Below, one piece after another: positions 26,942 through 35,782 of a stretch of DNA of 64,000 nt (position 1 is the first letter of the stretch; each line of letters starts with the position of its first letter). The notes beneath the pieces were generated by a model that was not told where the DNA came from, did not search any database, and was given only the letters and a program-made list of their open reading frames with translations. The translations under genes and the position numbers were made by a program. Source of the stretch: JALZKA01 sp963721645 (GTDB taxonomy: Bacteria; Actinomycetota; Thermoleophilia; Solirubrobacterales; 70-9); the NCBI GenBank assembly GCA_963721645.1, contig CAVRJK010000002.1, positions 248,001-312,000 of the forward strand. The letters are read 5' to 3'.

Positions 26942-29206
26942 GTGAGCGGCCGCGCACTCGGCGCAGGCGACTACCTCCTGGGCGCCGCCGAGCTCGGGCT
27001 GATCATCGCCGCCCTGGCGTTCGCCACGGTGAGGCTGCGCCGCTACGCCCTGCCCGGCTTCGCGGGCACGCCGGCGCTGGTCGCCGACATCGTCGGCATG
27101 TTGACGCTCGCGACCGTCTTGGGCGAGCTGCTGGGCACATTCGGCGCGTTTACCGAGTTCGGGTTGCTCGTTGCGTCACTCGGCGTCGCACTCTTGTCAC
27201 TGGGGGTCAGACCCGGGGCCAGACCCCATGGAGGGGCCAGACCCCATCGAGGGTTGGTTGAGGGTTTGCCCAAGAGCGATACGCCTCCTGCCCCGCCCGC
27301 TCACCGCATGGGGTTGCCAGTCGTCGCGATCGTCGTCGCGGCGATCTTTGCCGGCTGGGCGATTCCGACCCTCAGCGGCATCACCGGGGGGATGGGGCGC
27401 GCGGACTCGCTCTGGTACCACATGCCCCTGTCCGCCCGGTTCGTCGAAACCGGCTCGACGGGCGACCTCTTTTTCTTCGACCCGATCTTCTTCGCCTCGT
27501 TCTATCCGGCGAACTCCGAGCTCCTCCACGCGATCCCGATCCTCACATTCGGGCGCGACTTCCTCTCGCCGCTTCTCAACCTCGGCTTCCTGAGCGTCGG
27601 GCTCTTGGCGGGATGGGCGATGGGACGTCCGTACGGCCTCGCTCCACAGGCGCTGCTCGGTGCGGCCATCGTGTTGGGCGCCGAGACGATGACGAATTTC
27701 CAGGCGGGCGAGGCGCTGAACGACATCGGCGGCGTTTCCCTGCTCTTGTGTGCTGCTGCCCTGCTCGTCAACGGCCACGCAGCGCGTGGGCATGGACGCT
27801 CTGTCAGCATGGGCGCCCTTGCCTTCGCCGGCGCAGCGGCGGGGCTGGCGGCCGGCACCAAGCTGTCGTTTCTGGCGCCGGTCGCCCTCCTCGCGGTCGC
27901 CGTCCTGATCATCGCTCCGCGCGGGACCCGCATCCGGACGAGCGCCTTCTTCGGGCTGCCGATGCTCCTGGCCGGCGGCTACTGGTACCTGCGAAACCTG
28001 ATCGCGATCGGCAATCCGATTCCATACACCGCGTTCGGGCCGCTTGGGCTGCCCACGCCCGAGCGAACGCTGGAGCTCCGGCCCGGCTTCTCGGTGGCTC
28101 ATTACTGGAACGAGCCGGAGATCTGGTTTGACTGGTTCATCCCCAAGCTCTCCGAGGAGCTTGGCCCCCTGTGGCCGCTCGTACTCATAGGGACCGTCGG
28201 CGGCGGCGTCTTCGCCCTCTGGAAGGGCCGAGAGCCCATCCTGCGCGCACTCGGCGGAGTTGCCGTCCTCACGGCGCTCGCCTATGTCTTCACGCCGCTC
28301 ACCGCGGGTGGCGAGCAGGGTGAGCCGATTGCGTTCGAGTGGAATATCCGCTACCTCGCTCCGGCCGTCGCCATCGGCCTGGCAATCCTGCCGCTGATCC
28401 CGGCCTTGCGCTCCACTCCACGTCTGCGATCCATCTCGCTCCTCGGCCTCGGGGGAGTCGCGCTTCTCACGACGGTCACGATCGTCCAGTGGGAGGTCGG
28501 AGGGCACAAGACCGGCGCAATCGCCACCAGCATCCTGGTCCTTGCCATTTTTGGGACAGCGGCCTGGGCGGGCAGCCGCGGGCTCGTCGGCTCGCGCGCG
28601 CCGGCGGGTCGCATGGTCTTGGTCGGGGCCGCGGTCGCCTTGGCGGCAGTAGCCGCAGGCTTTGTCGTCCAGCGTCACTACCTCGAGCGCCGATACGAGG
28701 ACCTGAGCCCGCAGCTTCGCCTGGCCGAGGCAGTGAGGTGGGCCAACACCGTCACTGACGAGCGGATTGCCATCTCGGGCGTACGAGGCGTTTTCAACCA
28801 GTTCGCGTTCGCCGGGTACGACCTCTCAAATCACGTGCAGTGGCTCGGAATCGAAGGCGAGGACAGCTCGTTCGAGCGGATTCCGGACTGCGAGACATGG
28901 CGCACCGAGGTCAACGACGGCGACTACACCTACGTGGTCACGCTTTATGACCCATACCTGCCGCAGGGACTCACCGACACCAAGGAAGCGCTCTGGACGC
29001 GCGAGGATCCTGGGGCTTCAGAGGTGCTGCGAGACGGGCCGGTGAGCGTGTTCCGCGTCGAGGAGCCGCTGGATCCCGCGGCTTGCGGCGATCTGCCCGA
29101 TCTCGAGCCCTCGGAGCTGAACGGCGACTCCGTGAACAAGGACCGCCTCGCCAACCAGCCGCCGGCGGGCGCAGGCACCGGCACTGAAGCGGACGAGGGG
29201 AACTGA
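26942..29206 (+). CDS. polytopic membrane protein, probable GT-C-type glycosyltransferase
   Basis: 754 residues from GTG 26942. At least ten hydrophobic helices cover residues 8-590, then an extracytoplasmic C-terminal domain. The first extracytoplasmic loop holds GGMGRADSLWYHMPLSARFVETG; an acidic residue followed by YH after the first helices is the usual place for the catalytic Asp of GT-C (GT39/ArnT-like) transferases, which use polyprenyl-phosphate sugars. Residues 88-102 (GVRPGARPHGGARPH) are encoded by three palindromic repeat copies. It begins a seven-gene block and its stop overlaps the next ATG. The exact acceptor is unknown. Confidence 0.75.
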   Translation: MSGRALGAGDYLLGAAELGLIIAALAFATVRLRRYALPGFAGTPALVADIVGMLTLATVLGELLGTFGAFTEFGLLVASLGVALLSLGVRPGARPHGGARPHRGLVEGLPKSDTPPAPPAHRMGLPVVAIVVAAIFAGWAIPTLSGITGGMGRADSLWYHMPLSARFVETGSTGDLFFFDPIFFASFYPANSELLHAIPILTFGRDFLSPLLNLGFLSVGLLAGWAMGRPYGLAPQALLGAAIVLGAETMTNFQAGEALNDIGGVSLLLCAAALLVNGHAARGHGRSVSMGALAFAGAAAGLAAGTKLSFLAPVALLAVAVLIIAPRGTRIRTSAFFGLPMLLAGGYWYLRNLIAIGNPIPYTAFGPLGLPTPERTLELRPGFSVAHYWNEPEIWFDWFIPKLSEELGPLWPLVLIGTVGGGVFALWKGREPILRALGGVAVLTALAYVFTPLTAGGEQGEPIAFEWNIRYLAPAVAIGLAILPLIPALRSTPRLRSISLLGLGGVALLTTVTIVQWEVGGHKTGAIATSILVLAIFGTAAWAGSRGLVGSRAPAGRMVLVGAAVALAAVAAGFVVQRHYLERRYEDLSPQLRLAEAVRWANTVTDERIAISGVRGVFNQFAFAGYDLSNHVQWLGIEGEDSSFERIPDCETWRTEVNDGDYTYVVTLYDPYLPQGLTDTKEALWTREDPGASEVLRDGPVSVFRVEEPLDPAACGDLPDLEPSELNGDSVNKDRLANQPPAGAGTGTEADEGN
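27203..27245. repeat. three head-to-tail palindrome copies inside a membrane-protein gene
   Basis: GGGGTCAGACCC, then GGGGCCAGACCCC (27215-27227) and again (27233-27245, period 18). They are read in a different frame from those in mazG, giving GVRP and GARPH instead of GSDP. The reading frame of the host gene is kept. Confidence 0.85.
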
Positions 29207-31539
29207 TGCTGGGCACGCTTTTGGTGGCGGTTCTGATCGTCATCGCCTCGGTCGTCGTCGGGCGAGCGCTGATGCTTGCGCTCGGCTGGAAGCGACCCGA
29301 GTGGGTGGCGGGAGCCGTCGGATTCTCTTCGCTGATCGTCGCCTCGCCCTTCCTCGTCCGGCTTCCTGGGCGCGGCCTGAGCGCAGCGGTGATCCTGGCC
29401 GCTTTTACGATCGCCTGCGCGGTCGTGACGAAGCGCTCCGTGCCCGAGCGCTCCCCCACCGATCCGCCTGCCGATGGGGCGAGGCCGAGGGCCCAGCACC
29501 TGGTGGCGCTCTGTGTGGTGCCGGCCGTGATCGCCATGTCGTGTCTGCCGTTCCTCTTCAACGAGCGCACCGGCGTCCTGGGAGAAGGCATCTACACGAA
29601 TGACCAAGCGGCGCAGCTCTACTGGGCAGACTGGCTGGCCGACGGCTTCGGGCCGCAACCGAACGCTGTGTCCGTCGGCTATCCGGTTGGCCCGCAGGCA
29701 CTCGTGGCGAGCGTGTCCGAAGGGACCGGCGTCAACCTCGTCGACGCCTTCAACGGCTTGCTGGTCGCGATTCCCGCGCTGACCGCCCTTGCCGCCCTCT
29801 CGCTTTTGGGTGGCCTCTCGCCTTGGCGGCGGGGCCTCGCGGCACTCCTCACCGGCTTGCCGTATCTGGGCGCATCCTTCCTCGCGCAGTCCGGCTTCAA
29901 GGAAACGGTGATGGCCATGCTGGTCGTCGCCCTCGCCGTCGTCCTTCACCTCGCACGGAAGCAGGCCGATGACGAGCGCGAGCCTCCTCCTGCGCGCGCC
30001 GTTGTCGGCGTGATCGCCCTCCTCGCCGCAGCGTCGGTTTTTACATTCTCCGTCCCTGGAGGCGTGTGGTTCGCGATCGCAATACCTCTGTGGGCGATCC
30101 TCACGGTCGGCTTCTCCAAGTCCGCGCCCGATCTCTCGCGACTCAGGGCCGCCGCGGCGGAGAACCGACGGCTTCTGATCGGCGGTGGCCTTGCGCTCAC
30201 CGTCCTCGCGGCCCTGGCGCTCGGCCCGGCCGGCAACTTCATCGAGAAGATCGACGAGGTGCAGGGTTCCAGCGGACGCCTCTCGTCCCCTGTCTTTCCG
30301 GGAGAGGCACTCGGGATCTGGCCGGAGGGCGACTTCCGCCTGGTCCGCGGCGAGGTGGACGGCGCGTACCTGGCGACCGGCTTCGCCGCCGTTTGCGCGC
30401 TGGGCGCCGGCATCGCGCTTGTTCGCCGCCGAGAATGGGCGCTTCTGTCCGTCTTGGCGGCTGCCGCCTTCGTCTATGCGCTCGCGCGCCCGTTCGCGCA
30501 GATCCATGTGGAGGCGAAGGCGCTTTGCGTGATCGCTCCGATCACGATGCTGCTCACGGTCCGCTGGCTCTTGGTACCTGGTACCGGGCGCGGAGCCCTC
30601 CTTCGCCAGGGCGCGGGCGCCGCCTTTTGTGCCTTGGCTCTGGCTTCGACCCTTCTTGCCCTCCGAGCCGCGCCGGTCGGCTTCAACGAGAGGGGAGAGG
30701 ACGATCTGCGGGCCTTGGCGGCAGAGATCGACGGCGAATCCGTCGTATTTTTGGGCGTAGATCGCTTTGCCGGCTACTGGCTCCGGGGGACGCTGGCAGA
30801 AAGCCCCGGCGGATATGTGCCCCAAGACGTCGACGCACGCCCCGAGAAGACGTGGCAGCAGGGCCTTGCGATGGACTTCGACACGCTCAGCCCGTCGAAG
30901 CTCGACAACTACGACTTCGCCATCACCACCGCCGCGGCGTACGCATCCACACCGCCTTCGAGCTTCACCGAGGTCGCCCGCGAGGGCGAGTACGTCCTCT
31001 GGGAGCGGACGGGGGAGACGCTGTCGACGCGGGTACTAAAAGAGGGCGGGGATCCCGGAGTGATCGATACCTGCCCCGGGATCGGTTCAGGCAACGCGAC
31101 CGTCTTGTCGCCCCCCGCGACTCAGGATCAGTCAGGTTGGGAGCCAGGCGAGCTGATCCAGGCTCCAGGAGAAGCGACGGCCGAATTGAATGCTCCCCCA
31201 GGAGAGTGGAACGTGTCGCTCCAGTACCACAGCCAGTCCTCGCTGACGGTCTCAGTGGACGGCGAAGAGGTCGCTGAGCTGCCGCCCTCGCTCGAGGGCT
31301 TCTACCTGACCGGTGCCGGCCGCGGCGCCTTCTGGCCCGCAGGCGACGTCACGACCGTCGGCGGCCCGATCGAGATCGAGATCAGCGCCGAGGAGCCGAG
31401 CGCGCTCCAGAGGGCGCTGGGCGTCGAGCGAACCACCTGGCTCGGTACCGTGGCGCTTACGAGTCGTGAGGCGCCCACGGAGGTGAACCTCGCGAACAAT
31501 TGCGAGTTCTACGTCGACCACTTCGAGATCGACAGATGA
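29206..31539 (+). CDS. large membrane protein of unknown function, glycan-cluster
   Basis: 777 residues; the ATG overlaps the upstream TGA. About twelve membrane helices (residues 2-500), then a mixed soluble region and a beta-rich C-terminal domain (about 620-770; WNVSLQYHSQSSLTVSVDGEEVAELPPSLEG), which looks like a carbohydrate-binding-type sandwich. The loop after the fourth helix (GEGIYTNDQAAQLYWADWLADG) is acidic and in the place of a GT-C active site. It is organised like its upstream neighbour and may be a second polyprenyl-sugar transferase or polymerase. I do not recognise the family. Confidence 0.7.
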   Translation: MLGTLLVAVLIVIASVVVGRALMLALGWKRPEWVAGAVGFSSLIVASPFLVRLPGRGLSAAVILAAFTIACAVVTKRSVPERSPTDPPADGARPRAQHLVALCVVPAVIAMSCLPFLFNERTGVLGEGIYTNDQAAQLYWADWLADGFGPQPNAVSVGYPVGPQALVASVSEGTGVNLVDAFNGLLVAIPALTALAALSLLGGLSPWRRGLAALLTGLPYLGASFLAQSGFKETVMAMLVVALAVVLHLARKQADDEREPPPARAVVGVIALLAAASVFTFSVPGGVWFAIAIPLWAILTVGFSKSAPDLSRLRAAAAENRRLLIGGGLALTVLAALALGPAGNFIEKIDEVQGSSGRLSSPVFPGEALGIWPEGDFRLVRGEVDGAYLATGFAAVCALGAGIALVRRREWALLSVLAAAAFVYALARPFAQIHVEAKALCVIAPITMLLTVRWLLVPGTGRGALLRQGAGAAFCALALASTLLALRAAPVGFNERGEDDLRALAAEIDGESVVFLGVDRFAGYWLRGTLAESPGGYVPQDVDARPEKTWQQGLAMDFDTLSPSKLDNYDFAITTAAAYASTPPSSFTEVAREGEYVLWERTGETLSTRVLKEGGDPGVIDTCPGIGSGNATVLSPPATQDQSGWEPGELIQAPGEATAELNAPPGEWNVSLQYHSQSSLTVSVDGEEVAELPPSLEGFYLTGAGRGAFWPAGDVTTVGGPIEIEISAEEPSALQRALGVERTTWLGTVALTSREAPTEVNLANNCEFYVDHFEIDR

Positions 31540-32489
31540 CAGATCCCTCACCCCTCATCTTCGTCGGCGGCACAGGCCGCAGCGGCACCCATATCGTCGC
31601 CGAGCTGATCGGTCGGCATCCAAGCCTTCACGCGATCCCGATCGAGTGCCGTTTCCACGCCAACCCCAAGGGTCTATCCGAGGTCGTGACGGGCGCGGCG
31701 ACCCCGGCGGATTTCTCGACCAAGCTGCGTCGCTACTGGTGGCATCGGGTCCGGGTCGGCGAGAAGGCTCTGGTGCGTGCGCGCTGGCGGGCCCGAGGCG
31801 AGGGCAAGGAGCGCGGCCTCCACAAGATCCTCGGAAAGGACGTCTTCGACGCCGCCGCGCGCCGTTTCGAGGACGCGACGGCGGGGATCGAGGACGGCAC
31901 CCGTCCCGAGGTTGTGGCCGCGAGCCGCGCTCTCTTTTTCGACCTCCTGGGCCCACTCCGCGAGGGCAAGCCCGGTCTGGTCGAGATGAGCTGTTTCACG
32001 ATCGCCTCGGCTCAAGGGCTCGAGCGGATCTTCCCCGAAGCCCGTTTTGTCCACTCGGTGCGCGACGGGCGGGACTCCGGATCGTCCAAGGTCTCCAAGG
32101 CGCAGAAGTCCCACCACCCATCGGACGCGGCGACGGGGGTCGAGTGGTGGGAAGGGCGGCTGGCGCTTGCCGAGCGCGGCTACCGCAGTCTGTCGGACCC
32201 CGCGAAGCTCCATGCCGTTTGCCTGGACGAGTTGGTCTGGGGCGACCGTGAGGCCTCCTACGCGGGTCTCAGCTCGTTTCTCGGGCTGGGCGAGGACACC
32301 TCGATGCGCGCGTTCTTCGACGAGGAGATGAACGCACAGAACGCACACAGGGAGCGCTGGCGCGACGGCCTGGACGAGGCGCGGCAGCAGGCGGTCGTGA
32401 CGCGCTACGAGGCCGCGCTCGATCGGATCGAGCGCGAGGAGTACCACTGCGCGGCGCTCCTTCGCCGAAACTACGAGCGAGCCGCCTGA
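31536..32489 (+). CDS. sulfotransferase family protein
   Basis: About 317 residues from ATG 31536, overlapping the preceding stop (ATGA). The PAPS-binding signature is clear: FVGGTGRSGTHIVAELI (5'-phosphosulfate loop, residues 9-25) and VHSVRDGRDSGSSK (3'-phosphate motif). The rest fits a Sulfotransfer-type P-loop fold. It presumably moves sulfate from PAPS to a glycan or lipid carrier. It is closely similar in plan and in several motifs to the next gene, implying duplication. Confidence 0.88.
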   Translation: MTDPSPLIFVGGTGRSGTHIVAELIGRHPSLHAIPIECRFHANPKGLSEVVTGAATPADFSTKLRRYWWHRVRVGEKALVRARWRARGEGKERGLHKILGKDVFDAAARRFEDATAGIEDGTRPEVVAASRALFFDLLGPLREGKPGLVEMSCFTIASAQGLERIFPEARFVHSVRDGRDSGSSKVSKAQKSHHPSDAATGVEWWEGRLALAERGYRSLSDPAKLHAVCLDELVWGDREASYAGLSSFLGLGEDTSMRAFFDEEMNAQNAHRERWRDGLDEARQQAVVTRYEAALDRIEREEYHCAALLRRNYERAA

Positions 32490-33413
32490 ATGGGGTCAGG
32501 CACCTCTCATCAAAGCCGTCCCCTCGTGTTCGTCGGCGGCACGGGCCGCAGCGGCACGCACATCGTCGGCCGCCTCCTGGGCGAGCACGCCGCCTTCGCC
32601 GACGTTCCGATCGAGGCGCGCTTTCATTGCAACAAGCGCGGCCTACCCGACCTTTTGGAAGGGCGGGTTTCGCTTGGGGGCTTCATGGAGAAGCTCCGCG
32701 ATTTCTGGTGGCATCGGATCCGGGTTGACGATCAGCCGCGGGGCCTCTACTCACTGATGTACCGGTCGGCCTTCGACGAGGCGCTCGAGCGGTTCGAGGC
32801 CGGCTACCACGCAGATCCGATCGCAGCGAGCCGGCGCCTCTACCTCGACCTCCTCTGGCCGCTGACCGAGGAAGAGGGAAAGCCGGGCCTGGTCGAGATG
32901 AGCTCTCACAACGTTCGTGAGTCCCAGATGCTCCGCCGCCTCTTTCCCGAGGCAAGGATCATTCACACGGTCAGGGACGGCCGTGACGCCGCGTCCTCGG
33001 TGACCACCAAGACCTGGGGCCCGGACGACGTGGTCAAGGGCATCGGCTGGTGGGCGGATCGGCTGCGCTGGATCGATCGCGGCGTCGCCGGGGTCGAGGA
33101 CGGGGCCGAGTATTCGTTGCCCGCAGATCGCTTCCATCTGGTCGTCCTGGACGATCTCGTCACCGGCAATCGTGAAGAGATCCTCGCGGGCCTCTGCAAT
33201 TTCCTTGACGTGGAGCCCGACGCCGGGATACGCGCCTTCTTCGACGGCGAGATGAGCGCCTCGGGCATGCACCGGGGGCGCTGGGCGGAGGGAGCCGGGC
33301 CGCTCGGTCGCGCACGGGTGAGGCGGCGCTACGAGCGCACCCTGTCCGAGTTGAACGATGAGCGGAACCACGTCGCCGCGCCGCTCCTCGACACGCTGGA
33401 GCGGCTCGGGTGA
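32490..33413 (+). CDS. sulfotransferase family protein, paralogue of the upstream gene
   Basis: 307 residues. FVGGTGRSGTHIVGRLLGEH (residues 14-33) and HTVRDGRDAASSV mirror the previous gene almost word for word, along with FWWHRIRV and LVEMSSHN. The first codons (ATGGGGTCAGGCACC) are themselves a degenerate copy of the window's palindromic repeat, so the N-terminal extension MGSGTSHQSR may be repeat-derived. ATG follows the previous stop directly. Its end overlaps the glycosyltransferase start by 4 bases. Confidence 0.88.
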   Translation: MGSGTSHQSRPLVFVGGTGRSGTHIVGRLLGEHAAFADVPIEARFHCNKRGLPDLLEGRVSLGGFMEKLRDFWWHRIRVDDQPRGLYSLMYRSAFDEALERFEAGYHADPIAASRRLYLDLLWPLTEEEGKPGLVEMSSHNVRESQMLRRLFPEARIIHTVRDGRDAASSVTTKTWGPDDVVKGIGWWADRLRWIDRGVAGVEDGAEYSLPADRFHLVVLDDLVTGNREEILAGLCNFLDVEPDAGIRAFFDGEMSASGMHRGRWAEGAGPLGRARVRRRYERTLSELNDERNHVAAPLLDTLERLG

Positions 33414-34864
33414 GCGAGCGCATCCTGTTCCTCTCGTCGAACGGCACCGGGTTAGGGCACCTCACGCGCTCGATGGCGATCGCCAGGCGCCTCGACCCCT
33501 CGCTCGAGCCGATCTTCTTCACCTTGTCGGGCGCGGCGCCGGTTGTGGCCGACCAGGGCTTCGACGTCGAGTTCGCCGCGTCTTACGCGACGCCTACGGC
33601 TGGAAGCGACTGGCGCTGGTCCCGACGCCTACGCGGACGTTTGCGCGCGGTCATGCGAGACGCCGACCCGCGCGTCCTCGTCTTCGACGGCGCCCACCCC
33701 TATCAGGCGCTGATCGACGCCATGCCTTCGGTGCCTGACGCCCACAGGGTCTGGTGTCGCCGGCCGATGTGGAAGCCGGGGTCCAACTTCGGCGCGCTCG
33801 AACGGACGCGATTCTTCGATCAGGTTCTGGAGCCGGGGGAGTTCGCGAGCCCAGAGGATCGTGGCGCGACGGTCGCCCTCCGCGGCGATGCGCACTGCGT
33901 CGATCCGGTCGTCTTTTGCGACGACACCGAGCTCTACGAGCGCGAGGACGCAGAGCGAAAGCTCGGGCTCGAGCCCGGCGGAGTCAACGTCTTGGTCCAA
34001 CTGGGGCAGGGCGAGGAGGTGCGCGCGGCGTCCGAGCGCTGCCTCGAGCATCTCGCAGGCCGCGAGGGCGTCCGGGTCGCTGCGCTTCGCTCGCACCTGG
34101 CCGCAATCGGCGAGCCACCACCCGGCGTGGTCGCGCTCGACTCGACGTATCCCATGAGTAAGTACCTGCGTGCGTTCGATGCGACCGTTTCGGCGGCCGG
34201 CTATAACGCCTACCACGAGCTGATCCGCTTTGAGGTTCCATCCGTGTTTGTCCCGATGCGTCGCCAGACCGACGACCAGGAGGCGAGAGCGCGCTTTGCG
34301 GAGGCGACCGGGGTGGGCCGCGGCGTGAGCGGCCCCGGCGACCCGGATCTCGAGGCAAAGCTGGATGACCTCCTCGACCCCGACGCCCGCAGAACGATGC
34401 GGCAGGCGCTCGGCGAGCAACGACCGGATAACGGTGCCGCGCCGGCGGCCTCGTGGCTGGCGAAGCTGGCGGCGACCGAACGGGTGCGAAAGTCTGCGAG
34501 CAAGCCCTGGAAGCGCTACGCGGCGCACCCCGTGGCGTCCGCGCGGGCAGCTGCGCCATTTGCCGCTCGGGTTCCCGGTGCCCTCGGACGGATCGCCCAC
34601 CAGACTGCGACGCGGCCGAAGGCCCGCCTACTCGTCGACGCTGGGGACCTGAGTCCCGAGGACGTCTCCCGGCTGCTTCCGGGTGCGATCGAAGCGGAGC
34701 ACCAGCGACCCGAGCGAGTCCTGGTGATCACGCAGCGGGTTGACGTCTTGGCAGCGCTCAGGAAGACGGGCGTTGGCGGGGAGCACGTAAAGGCTGCGGA
34801 CCGGCGCGACCTGATCCTGGCCGAGCGGCCCCGAATCAAGCGCGTCATCACCCTCGCTACCTAG
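33410..34864 (+). CDS. MurG/GT28-like glycosyltransferase
   Basis: 484 residues from GTG 33410. N-terminal ILFLSSNGTGLGHLTRSMAIARRL (residues 5-28) is the GT28 glycine-rich loop for nucleotide-sugar or lipid acceptors. The later AFDATVSAAGYNAYHELIRFEVPSVFVPMRRQTDDQEARA (about 264-303) matches the family's UDP-sugar site with Glu and QxxN-like Arg/Gln positions. It likely transfers a sugar in the cytoplasm before export by the flippase downstream. The C-terminal 130 residues are less typical. Confidence 0.85.
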   Translation: MSERILFLSSNGTGLGHLTRSMAIARRLDPSLEPIFFTLSGAAPVVADQGFDVEFAASYATPTAGSDWRWSRRLRGRLRAVMRDADPRVLVFDGAHPYQALIDAMPSVPDAHRVWCRRPMWKPGSNFGALERTRFFDQVLEPGEFASPEDRGATVALRGDAHCVDPVVFCDDTELYEREDAERKLGLEPGGVNVLVQLGQGEEVRAASERCLEHLAGREGVRVAALRSHLAAIGEPPPGVVALDSTYPMSKYLRAFDATVSAAGYNAYHELIRFEVPSVFVPMRRQTDDQEARARFAEATGVGRGVSGPGDPDLEAKLDDLLDPDARRTMRQALGEQRPDNGAAPAASWLAKLAATERVRKSASKPWKRYAAHPVASARAAAPFAARVPGALGRIAHQTATRPKARLLVDAGDLSPEDVSRLLPGAIEAEHQRPERVLVITQRVDVLAALRKTGVGGEHVKAADRRDLILAERPRIKRVITLAT

Positions 34865-34876
34865 ACTGGGAGCGTC

Positions 34877-35782
34877 GTGAAGCCTCCTCAGACGACCGAT
34901 CAGACGCCTGCCGCCACGCCTCATAACGGTGCTTCGAGCGTTGCCGGCGCATTGCCCAACCTCATCATCGTCGGCGCGCAGAAGTGCGGGACCTCGGGCC
35001 TTCACTACCACTTGGGGCTCCACCCCGAAGTGTCGATGTCGAAGCCCAAGGAGCTCAACTTCTTCATCGAGGAGCGCAACTGGCCGCGGGGCGAGGAGTG
35101 GTACCGGCGTCACTTCGATCCCGGGGCCAAGGTGCGGGGCGAGTCCTCGCCCAACTACACGGCGTTTCCGCAACACGTCGGCGTGCCCGAACGGATGGCG
35201 TCGGTGGTCCCGGACGCGAAGCTGATCTACGTCCTTCGCGACCCGCTCCAGCGGATCGCGGCCCATTGGGTCCACAACTACGCGAAGCGCCGCGAGAAGG
35301 GCACTCTCGCCGAGACGCTCAGCCATCCCAACACCTCGTACCTCCAGCGCAGCCAGTACGCGATGCAGCTTCAGCAGTTCCTCAACCACTTCCCGCGTGA
35401 GAGCATCATGATCCTGGACCAGGAAGACTTCCGCAAGGACCGCACCGAGACCCTTCGCAGGGTGTTCGAGTTTGCCGGTGCCGACCCCTCGTTTACGCAT
35501 CCAGGCTTCGAGCGTGAGCGACACTCGACATCGCGAAAGACCCGGGCGACCAAGCTCGCCGTGCGCATGGAGCGCGCGTCGAAGTCGAGGTGGGGGAGGG
35601 TTGTGCCACCAAAGGTCTGGTTTGCTCTCGACGAGCGCTTGCCCATGAAGAAGCCGATCGAGCGGCCTGACGTCCGGCTCGCTCTCACGGACGAGTCTTT
35701 GCGTGCGCTTCGCGATGACGCAGAGCGCATGCGCGAGCTGGCGGGCCGCCCGTTTCGCGGCTGGTCGATCTGGGACGCGTGA
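34877..35782 (+). CDS. sulfotransferase, heparan-sulfate type
   Basis: 301 residues from GTG 34877. LIIVGAQKCGTSGLHYHLGLHP (about 29-50) is the 5'-PSB loop in the Sulfotransfer_1 form, with catalytic Lys in QKCGT. KLIYVLRDPLQRIAAHWVHNY (about 115-135) is the 3'-PB motif with Arg and Ser-equivalent position Ala. WYRRHFDPGAKVRGESSPNYT also matches bacterial NDST-like enzymes. It is a different subfamily from the two preceding sulfotransferases, so three sulfation steps are possible. The end overlaps the flippase start. Confidence 0.9.
   Translation: MKPPQTTDQTPAATPHNGASSVAGALPNLIIVGAQKCGTSGLHYHLGLHPEVSMSKPKELNFFIEERNWPRGEEWYRRHFDPGAKVRGESSPNYTAFPQHVGVPERMASVVPDAKLIYVLRDPLQRIAAHWVHNYAKRREKGTLAETLSHPNTSYLQRSQYAMQLQQFLNHFPRESIMILDQEDFRKDRTETLRRVFEFAGADPSFTHPGFERERHSTSRKTRATKLAVRMERASKSRWGRVVPPKVWFALDERLPMKKPIERPDVRLALTDESLRALRDDAERMRELAGRPFRGWSIWDA

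Noticed and set aside
30570..30592. GGTACCTGGTACC-like short repeat in the second membrane protein as a site
   Set aside because: Inside coding sequence, single and short; likely chance.
28945..30825. Long antisense open frame (626 codons) opposite the membrane-protein genes
   Set aside because: It is polar and Arg/Asp-rich, spans the junction of two real genes and has no credible start signal; a codon-bias shadow.
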